Shown: one piece after another, positions 18,301 through 27,325 of the stretch
How the letters are laid out: each line of letters begins with the position of its first letter
Numbering within the stretch: the stretch's first letter is position 1
Assembly (NCBI GenBank): GCA_964513075.1
Contig: CAZELR010000017.1
Span: 5,877 to 69,876 of the forward strand
DNA length: 64,000 nt
Source of the DNA: DAOUBP01 sp964513075
GTDB lineage: Bacteria > Chloroflexota > Anaerolineae > CG2-30-64-16
Direction: 5' to 3'
Notes under the pieces: model-generated
Databases searched by the model: none
Told to the model about the DNA's origin: nothing
The model's input: the letters and a program-made list of their open reading frames with translations, nothing else
Program-made: the position numbers and the translations under genes

Positions 18301-19713
18301 ATGAGAGTGCCATGGACCAGACCGAAGCGCCTGTTGCTGCTGGGAGTGTTGGGGCTCCTGATGGCAGCAGCCTGTGCAGCGCCCGCGCCAGGCACTGTTC
18401 CGGCCGGCGATCCTCTCACCCCTGCCGGCGACCAACACCAAATAGCTCCATCCCCCACAATTTCTCCGTCACCATTCCCTGCTCTTTCCCCTGTGCAGGA
18501 AAATAATCCTGATGCTCCCGCTTTACAATCTGATAGTACACTTTTTGAGAATTCTTCTATTACAGAAAGCCAAATTAATAATTTATTTCTTGATAGTGAA
18601 AATTTGCCGGATGGCTATTTTCAGGGAAGGGTGATAAAAGATTCAAAGGGTCGAACATTTATTCTTACCGATGCTTTTGTTGATTCCGTAAATCATGGAG
18701 AAACAGCCGATTGGGATAAGGTACAAGAATTGTTTAAAAATGGTTTATACAGGAAACTGGCGCCGTTTACTGAATATTCGAAAGGTATGGGAGACAAGCT
18801 TAGCCTTCCCAGACCGGCAGATGTTTTTATCGTAGATGGTATTGGCGCCTTTATGATGGATAGTAGTGCCAGTATTTCCTCTCACCGGCCGTATTTTGTT
18901 CACCCCGATACAGGGGCAAGCAAGACCTACCCGAATAGGATGGACGATAAGATCCAGAAATTCCGTTATGAGGTCAAATACGATGTAAAAGACAATACTT
19001 TAAAAGTATCCGATGGATATGTTTATATTATGTACAATCGATCCGGAAGCTGGAAATTTTACTCGGTAAAAGACAGGATTGAAGGGAAAGGCGCTGTTTT
19101 GCGCGGTCAGGCGAAAATTGACCGGATATTCGAGGATACGAAATCACTTTCTTCTGACCATGAAAGGCTGGTTATAAGAAATTCAGATGGGGAGCCGTTA
19201 TTTGTGGTATTGTTCGGCGGAAGGTACGGTTTTCCGGCGGATACAGAAGACGGTTTCCTTCAGGCTATCCGGATGTTAAGGGAAAGGAAAATCTCCTCAC
19301 TTGGCATATCCGTACTTGATTACCTGGACAGGGTTTGCGGGCTTAGGATAGTTGGAAACATCGCATATGGTGCTGGTGCTTATGATCCTGCTTTGGGTAC
19401 TGCCTCAGGAACATATAAAGTTGAAAATATGTCCGTGTCTATTGCTCTGACAACAATCAATACTATACCGTTTTCCTTATTTAATTTATTGACAGAAACA
19501 AGAGCCATTGGAACAACCGCCATGTATATTCCACCTGACGAGAGGGTAGATAATAAATATCCCTGGATGGATAAATATGAATGGACAAAAAAAACACTCA
19601 ACGAAATTAATCCGCCTTTTTCTGGAGATATTGGAAAATATATTCGTGATTTTAGTGATTATTCAATTGGATGGTATATGGCGAATAATAGAGCCGCAAA
19701 ATATGAAGATTAG
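18301..19713 (+). CDS. Chimeric lipoprotein with an AT-rich body of unknown function
   Basis: The first 45 or so residues are a normal local lipoprotein leader: basic start, LLLLGVLGLLMAAAC lipobox (Cys25), Pro-rich linker, in GC-rich codons. From about 18440 on the base composition falls sharply to near 40% GC, with AT-ending codons, and continues so to the end (470 residues). The body has no motif I recognise; it is soluble-looking with DxxGRTFILTDAFVD and PADVFIVDGIGAF segments. The simplest reading is a transferred gene joined to a resident signal peptide. It is surrounded by gene fragments and repeats, so the area is an insertion-prone site. Confidence 0.7.
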   Translation: MRVPWTRPKRLLLLGVLGLLMAAACAAPAPGTVPAGDPLTPAGDQHQIAPSPTISPSPFPALSPVQENNPDAPALQSDSTLFENSSITESQINNLFLDSENLPDGYFQGRVIKDSKGRTFILTDAFVDSVNHGETADWDKVQELFKNGLYRKLAPFTEYSKGMGDKLSLPRPADVFIVDGIGAFMMDSSASISSHRPYFVHPDTGASKTYPNRMDDKIQKFRYEVKYDVKDNTLKVSDGYVYIMYNRSGSWKFYSVKDRIEGKGAVLRGQAKIDRIFEDTKSLSSDHERLVIRNSDGEPLFVVLFGGRYGFPADTEDGFLQAIRMLRERKISSLGISVLDYLDRVCGLRIVGNIAYGAGAYDPALGTASGTYKVENMSVSIALTTINTIPFSLFNLLTETRAIGTTAMYIPPDERVDNKYPWMDKYEWTKKTLNEINPPFSGDIGKYIRDFSDYSIGWYMANNRAAKYED

Positions 19714-19868
19714 CAGGATTCACTGCGTAAACAAAAAATTATTGGTTATGAGTAGGGTCTATGATGACGGCAGTAAGTTACCGTCATTCCGACCGATTCA
19801 GTCAGACTGGGGAGTGGATCACCGCAATCATGAGGGATACCGCTGAGGCGGGGAATCTTCCACCTTGA
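19714..19868. other. Intergenic region with decayed repeat sequence
   Basis: AT-rich sequence continues to about 19745. After it comes CGTCATTCCGACC...GGGGAATCTTCC-type sequence, resembling the ends of a dispersed palindromic repeat. No gene is seen. Confidence 0.4.
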
Positions 19869-20012
19869 ACTGGTTATTTGTCCATTCCAAGAGTGGCCGA
19901 ATGCCAGACTGCAAGTCAGAATATCACTTTGGACCCCAACTATAGCGCACAGGCTGTGCAGATGTGGGTGGGAAACTGTACTCCTACGAATACTCCCACA
20001 CCTAAGCGTTGA
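19869..20012 (+). pseudogene. Possible C-terminal fragment of a Thr/Pro-rich exported protein
   Basis: An open stretch without a start codon ends QNITLDPNYSAQAVQMWVGN followed by CTPTNTPTPKR and a stop. The Thr-Pro tail resembles the linkers of exported proteins in this genome. Weak; it could be chance. Confidence 0.3.
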
Positions 20013-20043
20013 CTGGCCCCTAACCGCAGTCACAAACCCATGT

Positions 20044-20049
20044 TATAAT
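20044..20049 (+). promoter_or_regulatory. Extended -10 promoter placing the dnaE start codon at +1
   Basis: TGTTATAAT (TATAAT at 20044-20049) is followed seven bases later by GTG of the polymerase gene. There is no ribosome binding site between them, so the mRNA may be leaderless. Confidence 0.55.
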
Positions 20050-20056
20050 CCATGTC

Positions 20057-23000
20057 GTGACCTTCACTCACCTGGAAGTCCACTCCCACTACACCCTGCT
20101 GGGCGCGACCGCGTCGGCGCCTGAGCTGGCCGCGCGCGGCCAGGCGGATGGCCTGACGCACCTGGCGCTGACGGATACGAACGCGCTGTACGGCGCGGTT
20201 GCGTTCGATCGGGCGTGCCGGGCGGCGGGCATCCGGCCGATTGTCGGGATGACGGTGACGGTCCTCACCCCCGGCCCCTCTCCCGTCGATCCGCAGATCG
20301 CTGCGACAGGAGAGGGGAGCAGCTCGGCGACGGGAGAGGGGAGTAGCTCGGCGGCGGGGCATCTGGTGCTGCTGGCGATCAACCGGGCGGGGTATCGGTC
20401 GCTGTGCCGGCTGTCGTCGCTGATCCAGGGCGGGCCGGACCGGGAGGCGCTGGCCGCGCGGGGCCTGACGTGGGATGAGATCGCGGCGCACCGGGAGGGG
20501 CTGATCTGCCTGAGCGGCGGCCGGATGGGGTGGATCGAGCGCTGTTTGCGCGCGGGCGACGTCAGCATGGCGCAGCTCTACGCGGGACGGCTGGCGGGGA
20601 TCTTCGAAGAGAACGCTTATCTGGCGTTGGAGATCCACACGCCGGCGGATGAGGCGGTCGCGGCAGAGGTGGCGGCGTTGGGCCGGCGGCTGGGACTGCC
20701 AACCGCAGCGGTGCAGCCGGTCTACTGCCTGTCGGCCGAGGATGCACCGAAGCTGCGGCTGCTGGCCGCGATACGCGGGAACCGGCGGCTGCGTGAGCCG
20801 GAAGCGGAAGACGAGGATGAGGGCGAGGACGAGAATGAGATGGAGGCTTCAGCCGGTTTTCGCGGACGTGGCGAGAGACCGGCTAAAGCCTCTAGTCCGG
20901 GGGAGCATCTCAATATCCACACAATCGCCTCGCCGCTACCAGGTGACGTACATTGGCTCTCCCCTGTCGAGATTGCCGCACGGTACGCGCGCTTCCCCCA
21001 GGCGGTCGCACAGGCGGGCGAGATCGCGGCGCGCTGCGGCGACGCGCTGCCCGATGGCCGCCCCATTTGGCCCGCACTCAAGCTGCCCGCCGGCCAGACC
21101 CCCGACGAAGCCCTGGCTGCGCTCGCCGCGCGAGGGATGCAAGAACGGTACTCATCGCCCGGCATGCAACACGCAACGACTGCAGGTCGACGCACCCCGA
21201 ACCACGAACCAGGCACCACTAAGTCACCAAGACACCAAGAAGAATCCGACCACGTCCACGCTCGCCTGCAACATGAGCTTGGCGCCATCGTCCGACATGG
21301 CTACGCGCCGCTGTTCCTGGTGGTCGCGGATATCGTGCGCTTCGCCCGCGGCCACGACATCCCGGTCAGCACCCGGGGCAGCGTGGCGAACTCGCTGGTA
21401 GCCTACTGCACCGGCATCACCACCGTCGACCCCATCGAGCACGGCCTGTTATTCGAGCGCTTCCTGAACCCCGCGCGCGCCAACCCGCCCGACATCGACC
21501 TGGATTTCTGCAGCCGGCGCCGCGACGAAGTGCTGCGCTACGTGCGCGAGACCTATGGCGCGGAGCGGGTCGCTCTGGTGTGCACCTTCAGCACCCTGCG
21601 GCCGCAATCGGCCGTGCGGGAGGTGGGCAAGGCGTACGGGCTGCCCGAAGCAGAGATCGACCGGCTGGCGCACCTGATGCCGGGCCGCTGGCACCCCGAC
21701 CCGCGGCGCCGGGACACGCGCACGTTGGAGGATGTGCTGCCGTCGATCCCCGACCCGCGCCACCGCGAGGTCCTGGCCGCGGCGGGGGGGCTGATCGGCC
21801 AGCCGGACCACCTGGGCGTGCACCCCGGCGCGCTGGTGATCGCGCCCGGGCCGCTGACCGACGTCGTGCCGGTGCAGTGGGCGGTCAAGGGCTTCCTGGT
21901 CACCCAGTTCGAGCATGGCGACGTGGAGGCCATCGGGCTGCCCAAGATGGACCTGCTGGGCATCCGCGCGCTGACGGTGCTGGCCGATGCGGCCGAGCTG
22001 ATCCGCCGCGACCGCGATCCCGACTTCCGGCTGGCTGCGATCCCGCTGAACGACCCCGCCACGGCCGATCTGCTGGCGCGGGGCGACACCATCGGCGTAT
22101 TCCAGTGCGAATCGGACGGCGCACAGCGCACCCTGCGCAAGCTGCGGGCCCGCACCGTCACCGATCTGGCCATCGCCAACGCGTTCTTCAAGCCGGGCCC
22201 GGCCATGGGCGGCATGGCCGACACCTTCGTCCGCCGCTACCGCGGCCAGGAGGCGGTCAGCTATCTGCACCCCGCGCTGAAGCCGATCCTGGGCGCGACC
22301 AAGGGCGTGCTGATCTTCCAGGAGCAGGTGCTGCGGCTGGCCACCGAGGTGGCCGGGCTGGATTGGGCCCAGGCCGACCAGATTCGCCGCGGCATGAGCC
22401 ATTTCGGGCCGCAGGAGATGGAGGCGGTGGCCGAGCAGTTCCAGGCCGGCTGCCAGCGTCTGCCGCCGGACGGGCCGGGCCTCACGCCGGCCCAGGCGCG
22501 CACGCTGTGGGAGCAGATCATGCCGTTTGCTGGCTACGGCTTCAATCAAGGCCACGCCACCGCCTACGCCGACGTCAGCTACCGCTCAGCTTACCTGAAG
22601 GCGCACTACCCGGCCGAGTATCTCTGCGCACGGCTGGCCGGCTGGGGCGGCTTCCACCATCCCGTCATCTACGCGGCCGAAGCGGTCCGCCTGGGCATCG
22701 CGGTCCGCCCGCCACACGTGAACTTCAGCGCCGAGACGTTTACGTTATTGCCGATTTGCGATTTGCGATTTGCGATTTCCGGCTCGGTGCAAACCGAGGA
22801 ACCGAGGGACGCAATCGGCAATCGGCAATCCGCAATCAAAAATCAAAAATCAAAAATCCTATACATGGGCCTGGGCCAGGTGCGCGATCTGCGCCGGACT
22901 GCGATCACCGCCATCGTATCGGAACGGGAGCAGCGGCCGTACGCCGGCCTGCAGGATCTGCTGGCGCGCGTCGACCTGCAGCCGAAAGAGATCGATCACC

Positions 23001-23491
23001 TGATCCGCTGCGGCGCGCTGGATGGCCTGGGTGACAGCCGGGCCGCGCTGCTGGCGGAAGCCGAGCTGTTGGGGCGCAAAGGGGGCGGCGCCGGAGCGGC
23101 GGTGCAGCTGGCGTTCGACTTCGCCCGACCCGCGCCCGCGTCCGAGACCTCCGCCCAGCGCCTGGCCTGGGAGCAGGAATTGCTGGGGTGGCCCGTCAGC
23201 GTACACCCCCTGGAGCTGGTCGCCGACCGGCTGCCGGACCACCTGATGCTGCGCGACCTGCCCCAACAGCCCGGCAGAATGGTTACGACCGCCGGCGTGC
23301 GCCTGCCGGGCTGGACGGGCGGGCAGGGCTTCTTCTGCGGCGACGGAGACACTTTCGTGATCGTCAAGGCAGGCCGAGACGACAAGGCGCCGCCCGCGTG
23401 GCGGCCTCTGCTGGTGCGCGGGCGCTGGACCCCGGACGCCTGGGGCGGCGCGTGGCTTCAGGCCGAGACGATCAAGCAAGTCCAAGTGTAG
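20057..23491 (+). CDS. dnaE: DNA polymerase III alpha subunit (DnaE family) with repeat-derived insertions
   Basis: A C-family polymerase of 1144 residues. The N-terminal PHP domain begins LEVHSHYTLLGA. The palm contains PDIDLDF with Asp479, Asp481 and Asp483, and the third catalytic Asp632 in KMDLLG; AGYGFNQGHATAYADVSYRS and a C-terminal OB-fold-like part follow. The beta-clamp and tau-binding tail of replicative DnaE is short, so it may be an accessory DnaE2-type enzyme, though imuA/imuB are not adjacent. Four stretches are read from repeats and lie in what should be loops: about residues 70-100, 262-290, 369-399 and 895-934. Start is GTG at 20057. Confidence 0.9.
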   Translation: MTFTHLEVHSHYTLLGATASAPELAARGQADGLTHLALTDTNALYGAVAFDRACRAAGIRPIVGMTVTVLTPGPSPVDPQIAATGEGSSSATGEGSSSAAGHLVLLAINRAGYRSLCRLSSLIQGGPDREALAARGLTWDEIAAHREGLICLSGGRMGWIERCLRAGDVSMAQLYAGRLAGIFEENAYLALEIHTPADEAVAAEVAALGRRLGLPTAAVQPVYCLSAEDAPKLRLLAAIRGNRRLREPEAEDEDEGEDENEMEASAGFRGRGERPAKASSPGEHLNIHTIASPLPGDVHWLSPVEIAARYARFPQAVAQAGEIAARCGDALPDGRPIWPALKLPAGQTPDEALAALAARGMQERYSSPGMQHATTAGRRTPNHEPGTTKSPRHQEESDHVHARLQHELGAIVRHGYAPLFLVVADIVRFARGHDIPVSTRGSVANSLVAYCTGITTVDPIEHGLLFERFLNPARANPPDIDLDFCSRRRDEVLRYVRETYGAERVALVCTFSTLRPQSAVREVGKAYGLPEAEIDRLAHLMPGRWHPDPRRRDTRTLEDVLPSIPDPRHREVLAAAGGLIGQPDHLGVHPGALVIAPGPLTDVVPVQWAVKGFLVTQFEHGDVEAIGLPKMDLLGIRALTVLADAAELIRRDRDPDFRLAAIPLNDPATADLLARGDTIGVFQCESDGAQRTLRKLRARTVTDLAIANAFFKPGPAMGGMADTFVRRYRGQEAVSYLHPALKPILGATKGVLIFQEQVLRLATEVAGLDWAQADQIRRGMSHFGPQEMEAVAEQFQAGCQRLPPDGPGLTPAQARTLWEQIMPFAGYGFNQGHATAYADVSYRSAYLKAHYPAEYLCARLAGWGGFHHPVIYAAEAVRLGIAVRPPHVNFSAETFTLLPICDLRFAISGSVQTEEPRDAIGNRQSAIKNQKSKILYMGLGQVRDLRRTAITAIVSEREQRPYAGLQDLLARVDLQPKEIDHLIRCGALDGLGDSRAALLAEAELLGRKGGGAGAAVQLAFDFARPAPASETSAQRLAWEQELLGWPVSVHPLELVADRLPDHLMLRDLPQQPGRMVTTAGVRLPGWTGGQGFFCGDGDTFVIVKAGRDDKAPPAWRPLLVRGRWTPDAWGGAWLQAETIKQVQV
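20262..20358 (+). repeat. Palindromic CCCCTCTCC/GGAGAGGGG repeat within dnaE
   Basis: CCCCCGGCCCCTCTCCC is followed by two GGAGAGGGGAG units. Translated as LTPGPSP and GEGSSS, a peptide pattern seen where this repeat enters coding regions. A related copy lies at 59551. Confidence 0.75.
20842..20905 (+). repeat. GGCTTCAGCCGG...CCGGCTAAAGCC palindrome within dnaE
   Basis: GAGGCTTCAGCCGGTTTTCGC and a reverse complement CGAGAGACCGGCTAAAGCCTC enclose a short spacer; translated in frame. Pieces of the same palindrome occur near 10250 and 17217. Confidence 0.75.
21163..21262 (+). repeat. Short tandem repeat insertion within dnaE
   Basis: Units such as ACCACGAACC and CACCAAGACACCAAGAAG lie between conserved DnaE segments and are translated as a polar stretch (TAGRRTPNHEPGTTKSPRHQ). 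Confidence 0.7.
22748..22860 (+). repeat. Inverted heptamer repeat within dnaE
   Basis: TTTGCGA repeated three times, a GAGG/CCTC-like centre, then CAATCGG and CAAAAAT repeated units in the opposite sense. It is translated as CDLRFAISG and NRQSAIKNQKSKI. Confidence 0.85.
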
Positions 23492-23601
23492 GGGCGAGGC
23501 ACTCCGTCCGAGGTCGAGCCCAACCCGCAGACAATTGCCCGACGCAAGACTGCTCGACGATTCCGATCTTCCGGGGAGTGTCTCACCCCTGCAGGAATTG
23601 C
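23492..23601. other. Intergenic region without a recognisable gene
   Basis: Between the polymerase stop and the promoter at 23602 no gene, repeat or structure was recognised. Confidence 0.4.
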
Positions 23602-23630
23602 TTGACACCTGTCGGCCCGGAAGCTATACT
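23602..23630 (+). promoter_or_regulatory. Consensus sigma-70 promoter of the monooxygenase/dehydrogenase pair
   Basis: TTGACA (23602-23607), 17 nt, TATACT (23625-23630). The predicted leader runs about 225 nt to the first ATG and contains the palindromic element at 23706. Confidence 0.75.
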
Positions 23631-23705
23631 GACGGCATCGCTTTCATGCTGAATCTTGTCGTGGCGCCCGAAGGGCATCATGCGGGTAACACATTCAGTG
23701 CAGAC

Positions 23706-23842
23706 TGTCACCCTGAGCGGATTTACCGCACAACCTCAGTGACAGTACAACTCCAGCGAAGGGTCTCGTTGGCTACGCCGAGATCCTTCGCTGGAGTTTC
23801 GCGGCGACTGGCTCTGAGTGGTCAACCCGCTCAGGATGACAA
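23706..23842. repeat. MITE-like palindromic element with TGTCACCCTGAGCGG ends
   Basis: The ends TGTCACCCTGAGCGG and CCGCTCAGGATGACA are near-perfect inverted repeats. Inside, CTCCAGCGAAGG and CCTTCGCTGGAG form a second stem. It lies in the 5' leader of the next operon. A related element is at 55838. Confidence 0.8.
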
Positions 23843-23863
23843 GGGCGAATAGGAGGACACCTT

Positions 23864-24169
23864 ATGCTCGTCGTACACGTTCACGTCCACGTCAAACCGG
23901 AATGCGTCGAGGCGTTCCGAGAGGCAAGCATCGAAAACGCCAGCAACAGCATCCGGGAGCCGGGCATTGCGCGCTTCGACGTCGTCCAACAGGCCGACGA
24001 CCCGACCCGCTTCGTACTGGTGGAGGCCTATCGCACGCCCCAGGCGACCGCCGCGCACAAAGAGACTGCCCACTACGCTGCGTGGCGCGACGCCGTGGCC
24101 GATATGATGGCCGAGCCGCGGAGCAGCATGAAGTACACCAATGTATACCCACCCGACGAGGAGTGGTGA
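23864..24169 (+). CDS. Antibiotic-biosynthesis-monooxygenase-fold protein
   Basis: A 101-residue dimeric alpha/beta-barrel protein of the ABM/LsrG type: VHVHVKPECVEAFREASIEN at the start and RFVLVEAYRTPQATAAHKET in the middle, both typical. Members act on quinones, haem or signalling molecules, or are of unknown function. AGGAGG precedes the ATG, and the alcohol dehydrogenase follows after 8 nt, so the two are one operon, perhaps for detoxifying a small carbonyl compound. Confidence 0.85.
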   Translation: MLVVHVHVHVKPECVEAFREASIENASNSIREPGIARFDVVQQADDPTRFVLVEAYRTPQATAAHKETAHYAAWRDAVADMMAEPRSSMKYTNVYPPDEEW

Positions 24170-24177
24170 CAGACCCC

Positions 24178-25332
24178 ATGCCTTTCGAGTTTGCCGCTCC
24201 TAATCGCGTCATCTTCGGCCCAGGCACGCTGAAACAAGCAGGGCCGCTGGCGCGCGAGTTGGGACATCGCGCGCTGGTCCTGACCGGCAATGACTCGGCG
24301 TTCGCCGGGCCGCTCCTGGCCGTACTGGAAGCACAGGGTCTCACTTATGTCATCTTAGCCGTTAGTGGCGAGCCCTCCACTGCGCTGGTGCGCCAAGGGA
24401 TGGGGCTGGCGGCAGAGGCCAAAGCTAACCTGGTGATCGGCTTCGGCGGCGGCAGCGCGCTGGATGCCGCCAAGGCCATCGCGGTGCTCGCGACCAATGG
24501 CGGCGATCCGCTGGACTATTTGGAGGTGGTCGGCCGCGGCCAAGCACTGAGCAAGCCGGCCCTGCCCATCCTCGCCATTCCCACCACCGCCGGCACCGGC
24601 GCCGAAGTGACCCGCAACGCCGTGCTCCTCTCGCCCGAACATCGGGTGAAGGCCAGCCTGCGCAGCCCGACCATGCTGCCCCGCGCGGCCATCGTCGATC
24701 CGGAACTAACATACGGCCTGCCGCCCGCGGTGACAGCCAGCACGGGGTTGGATGCGCTGACGCAGCTTATCGAGCCGTTCACCTCCATCCGGGCCAACCC
24801 ACTGACCGATGCACTGTGCCGCGAAGGGATCGCGCGCGTAGCCAGGTCGCTGCACCGGGCGTACGACCGCGGTGATGACGCCGCAGCGCGCGAGGACATG
24901 GCGCTGGCCAGCTTGTTCGGCGGATTGGCGCTGGCCAACGCCGGACTGGGCGCAGCACACGGATTCGCGGGGCCGGTGGGCGGGATGTTCCCCGCGCCGC
25001 ATGGCGCGGTCTGTGCGGCGCTGCTGCCGCACGTCATGGCAGTGAATATCGCCGCACTGCAACAACGGCAGCCGCGCAATCCGGTGCTGGACCGCTACGC
25101 CGAGATCGCGCAAATCGTAACGGGGACAGCCGGCGCCGCGGCCGAGGACGGCGTCGCCTGGGTCGCTGCGCTCAGCGCCGACCTGGGCGTGCCACAGCTT
25201 GCCGCCTACGGCGTCACGCACGCCGATGCGCCCCTGCTGGTGGAAAAAACCGCGGTGGCATCGAGCACGAAGGCCAACCCTATCGTCCTGACCCCTGCCG
25301 AGCTCACTGAAATCCTGGACCGCGCACTTTAG
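24178..25332 (+). CDS. Iron-containing (group III) alcohol dehydrogenase
   Basis: A 384-residue NAD(P)-dependent dehydrogenase. The dinucleotide-binding segment is LVIGFGGGSALDAAKAIA, followed by the IPTTAGTGAEVTRNAVL motif; metal ligands should come from the His-rich region AAHGFAGPVGGMFPAPHGAVCA. The start at 24178 follows the previous gene directly. Substrate unknown; relatives reduce aldehydes or oxidise 1,3-propanediol and maleylacetate-like compounds. Confidence 0.92.
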   Translation: MPFEFAAPNRVIFGPGTLKQAGPLARELGHRALVLTGNDSAFAGPLLAVLEAQGLTYVILAVSGEPSTALVRQGMGLAAEAKANLVIGFGGGSALDAAKAIAVLATNGGDPLDYLEVVGRGQALSKPALPILAIPTTAGTGAEVTRNAVLLSPEHRVKASLRSPTMLPRAAIVDPELTYGLPPAVTASTGLDALTQLIEPFTSIRANPLTDALCREGIARVARSLHRAYDRGDDAAAREDMALASLFGGLALANAGLGAAHGFAGPVGGMFPAPHGAVCAALLPHVMAVNIAALQQRQPRNPVLDRYAEIAQIVTGTAGAAAEDGVAWVAALSADLGVPQLAAYGVTHADAPLLVEKTAVASSTKANPIVLTPAELTEILDRAL

Positions 25333-25390
25333 TCAGGGGCTGTCTCACAACACCTCCTGGCGCTCGCCCCAAGATGCTGCGTCCGAACAG

Positions 25391-25420
25391 AACCCGGATT
25401 CGAATTGAATCCGGGTTTTT
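25391..25420 (+). terminator. Terminator of the dehydrogenase operon
   Basis: AACCCGGATTC (25391-25401) and GAATCCGGGTT (25407-25417) form a perfect 11-bp stem with a five-base loop and a T-tract. Confidence 0.85.
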
Positions 25421-25523
25421 CGCGAATGGGAACCTTGTGCCCCCCTTGTACGTCAAGACAGTGTGCATCACTACATCGCTATGACGCACTGGTTTAGTAC
25501 AATATGTGTATTAGGAGGAAACA

Positions 25524-27239
25524 ATGATTCTTGTGTGGATGCGGCGGATGATTTCTCGATCTTGGTTCAGGATCGCCCTTGCGGTAGCGTTGGTCATGGT
25601 TGGACTCGCCCCCGTCGGTGCGCCGATCCTCTCAGATAATTCTTGGCGTCAGGCTGCCCTGCTCGGGAACGACAGCAGCGGTGGCGCGGCCGCAGCCAAA
25701 CCGTTCACCTATCGCTGGAATGCCGGCGGAAGTGATAACACAAAGATAGAACGCAGCGATGATGGCGGATTGACCTGGCACAGCGTGGCTGGGATCCCCG
25801 CGCTGGTCGCTCAGCTGCAGGCGGTGCGCGGCGATGAGCAAATCGTCGCCGCTCGCACCTCGGACGCAGTTTGGATCAGCCGGAATGGCGGTTCGAGTTG
25901 GTCGTTAACCCAAGCCCTGCCCAGCAGGCCGCTTTCGCTGGCTGTGACCGGCAAAGATGCGGGGATGGTGCTGGTGGGAACCGAATCGGTCGGCTTGCTG
26001 GTCAGCCGCGACCTGGGAGAGAGCTGGCAGGCCAGCTTTGATCCAGCGCCAGCAGAAAGTGCGGCGGCGCCGCTGGCAATCAGCGCCTTGGCAGTCGATC
26101 CGACGGATGACAGCATTCTGTATGCAGCCGCCAGCATCTGGCTGGGCACGGCTCACGCCCGCCTGACCCCCATTGGCGCATTCGCGAGCGTGGATGGAGG
26201 GCAACACTGGCTGCTGCTGGCCCGTGCGGCGCTGAGCGCCAGCCCGATCGTCGAGATCGCCCCCGTTGAAGCAAGGCCGCTGACAGTGTCGGCGCTGGAC
26301 GCGCAAGGCCTGCGCACCACCCTGTCACTGACGCTGAATGCCGAGCTCGCGTCATTGCTAGAGGACCGGGACGCAGGCGTCCGCGCATCTGCGACGCGGG
26401 CAATCGGGCTGATCGGCAATGCAGCCGCCGCACCGATCCTGTTGGCCCGTCTCAACGACCCTGACCTGCTAGTCGGGGAGCGCGCGGCCGAAGCGTTGGG
26501 TCGCTTGGGCAACACCTCGGTAGAGCCGGCGTTACTGGATTTGGTAGAGACCGAGAACGCGACGGTGGCCGCACGCGCTGCAAAGGCCTTGGGCATGCTC
26601 CGGACCGAAGCTGCAGTCGCCCCGCTGGGCGCAAGGCTGCGCTCTGGTGAGCCGCTGGCTGCACGCAGTGCCGCCGAGGCGCTGGCCGCCATCGGCAGCC
26701 CCGACGCCCTGGCCGCGCTGCTGGCGCCGTTGGCCGACGCGGAGATGACCCCGGCACGGCATGCGGCCATGGCCGGTCTCGAAGCGGCTGGTGCAGACGC
26801 AGTGGCGCCGTTGGCTGCCGCGCTGACCGCCCGAAGCGTCGCTCTGCGGGCCAACGCGGCAGAAATGCTGGGCTACTTGCCGGCCAACGCCAGCACCCCT
26901 GCACTGGTCCTGGCTCTCGGCGATGTCGAGCCGTCCGTGCGAGCAGAGGCAGCGTGGGCGTTGGGTGAGATCGGAACTGCCGAAGCTCGCAGTGCCTTGG
27001 CTGCTGCGGCGCAGGCCGAGGCTGACGCAACAGCCAAAACGGCCGCAGAGAGCGCGCTGGCCCGCATCGATGCCGCGGCAGTTGATCTGCCTATCTCATT
27101 CGGTGCCGCCCTGATGGCGCAGGCTTCGCAAATCTCGGCTAGCCGCTGGACCTTCATGGCGCTCCTCATGCTGCTGGCCGCGGCGCTGCTCTGGCTGGGC
27201 CCGCGCCAAACGCGTGTGCTGGCCCACCGCCCGCAGTAG
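25524..27239 (+). CDS. Exported beta-propeller/HEAT-repeat protein with C-terminal membrane anchor
   Basis: A 571-residue protein with an N-terminal signal segment (IALAVALVMVGLAPVGAP). Residues 50-270 contain BNR-like units (ERSDDGGLTWHSV, ISRNGGSSWSL, VSRDLGESWQ), a Ycf48/sialidase-type beta-propeller. Residues 280-525 are about eight HEAT/PBS-lyase repeats (VRASATRAIGLIGNAAAAPIL and similar). A membrane helix (FMALLMLLAAALLWLGP) ends the protein. A receptor or scaffold on the outer face of the membrane is likely; no enzyme motif is seen. AGGAGG lies 5 nt before the ATG. Confidence 0.8.
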   Translation: MILVWMRRMISRSWFRIALAVALVMVGLAPVGAPILSDNSWRQAALLGNDSSGGAAAAKPFTYRWNAGGSDNTKIERSDDGGLTWHSVAGIPALVAQLQAVRGDEQIVAARTSDAVWISRNGGSSWSLTQALPSRPLSLAVTGKDAGMVLVGTESVGLLVSRDLGESWQASFDPAPAESAAAPLAISALAVDPTDDSILYAAASIWLGTAHARLTPIGAFASVDGGQHWLLLARAALSASPIVEIAPVEARPLTVSALDAQGLRTTLSLTLNAELASLLEDRDAGVRASATRAIGLIGNAAAAPILLARLNDPDLLVGERAAEALGRLGNTSVEPALLDLVETENATVAARAAKALGMLRTEAAVAPLGARLRSGEPLAARSAAEALAAIGSPDALAALLAPLADAEMTPARHAAMAGLEAAGADAVAPLAAALTARSVALRANAAEMLGYLPANASTPALVLALGDVEPSVRAEAAWALGEIGTAEARSALAAAAQAEADATAKTAAESALARIDAAAVDLPISFGAALMAQASQISASRWTFMALLMLLAAALLWLGPRQTRVLAHRPQ

Positions 27240-27264
27240 TCCCGGCGCCTTAGGGTGAAACGAC

Positions 27265-27302
27265 AAGGGCCTCGCCGCTCGAAAAGAAGCGGCGAGGCCC
27301 TT
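27265..27302. terminator. Bidirectional terminator between converging genes
   Basis: AAGGGCCTCGCCGCT (27265-27279) and AGCGGCGAGGCCCTT (27288-27302), a perfect 15-bp stem followed by a T-rich stretch. Confidence 0.85.
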
Positions 27303-27325
27303 ACTTTTTGTGTGTTTCAGAAGAG

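Noticed and set aside
23646..23852. Open frame with CHPERIYR and LATPRSFAGV peptides
   Set aside because: It is only the translation of the palindromic element at 23706; there is no start signal and the frame lies in the leader of the next operon.
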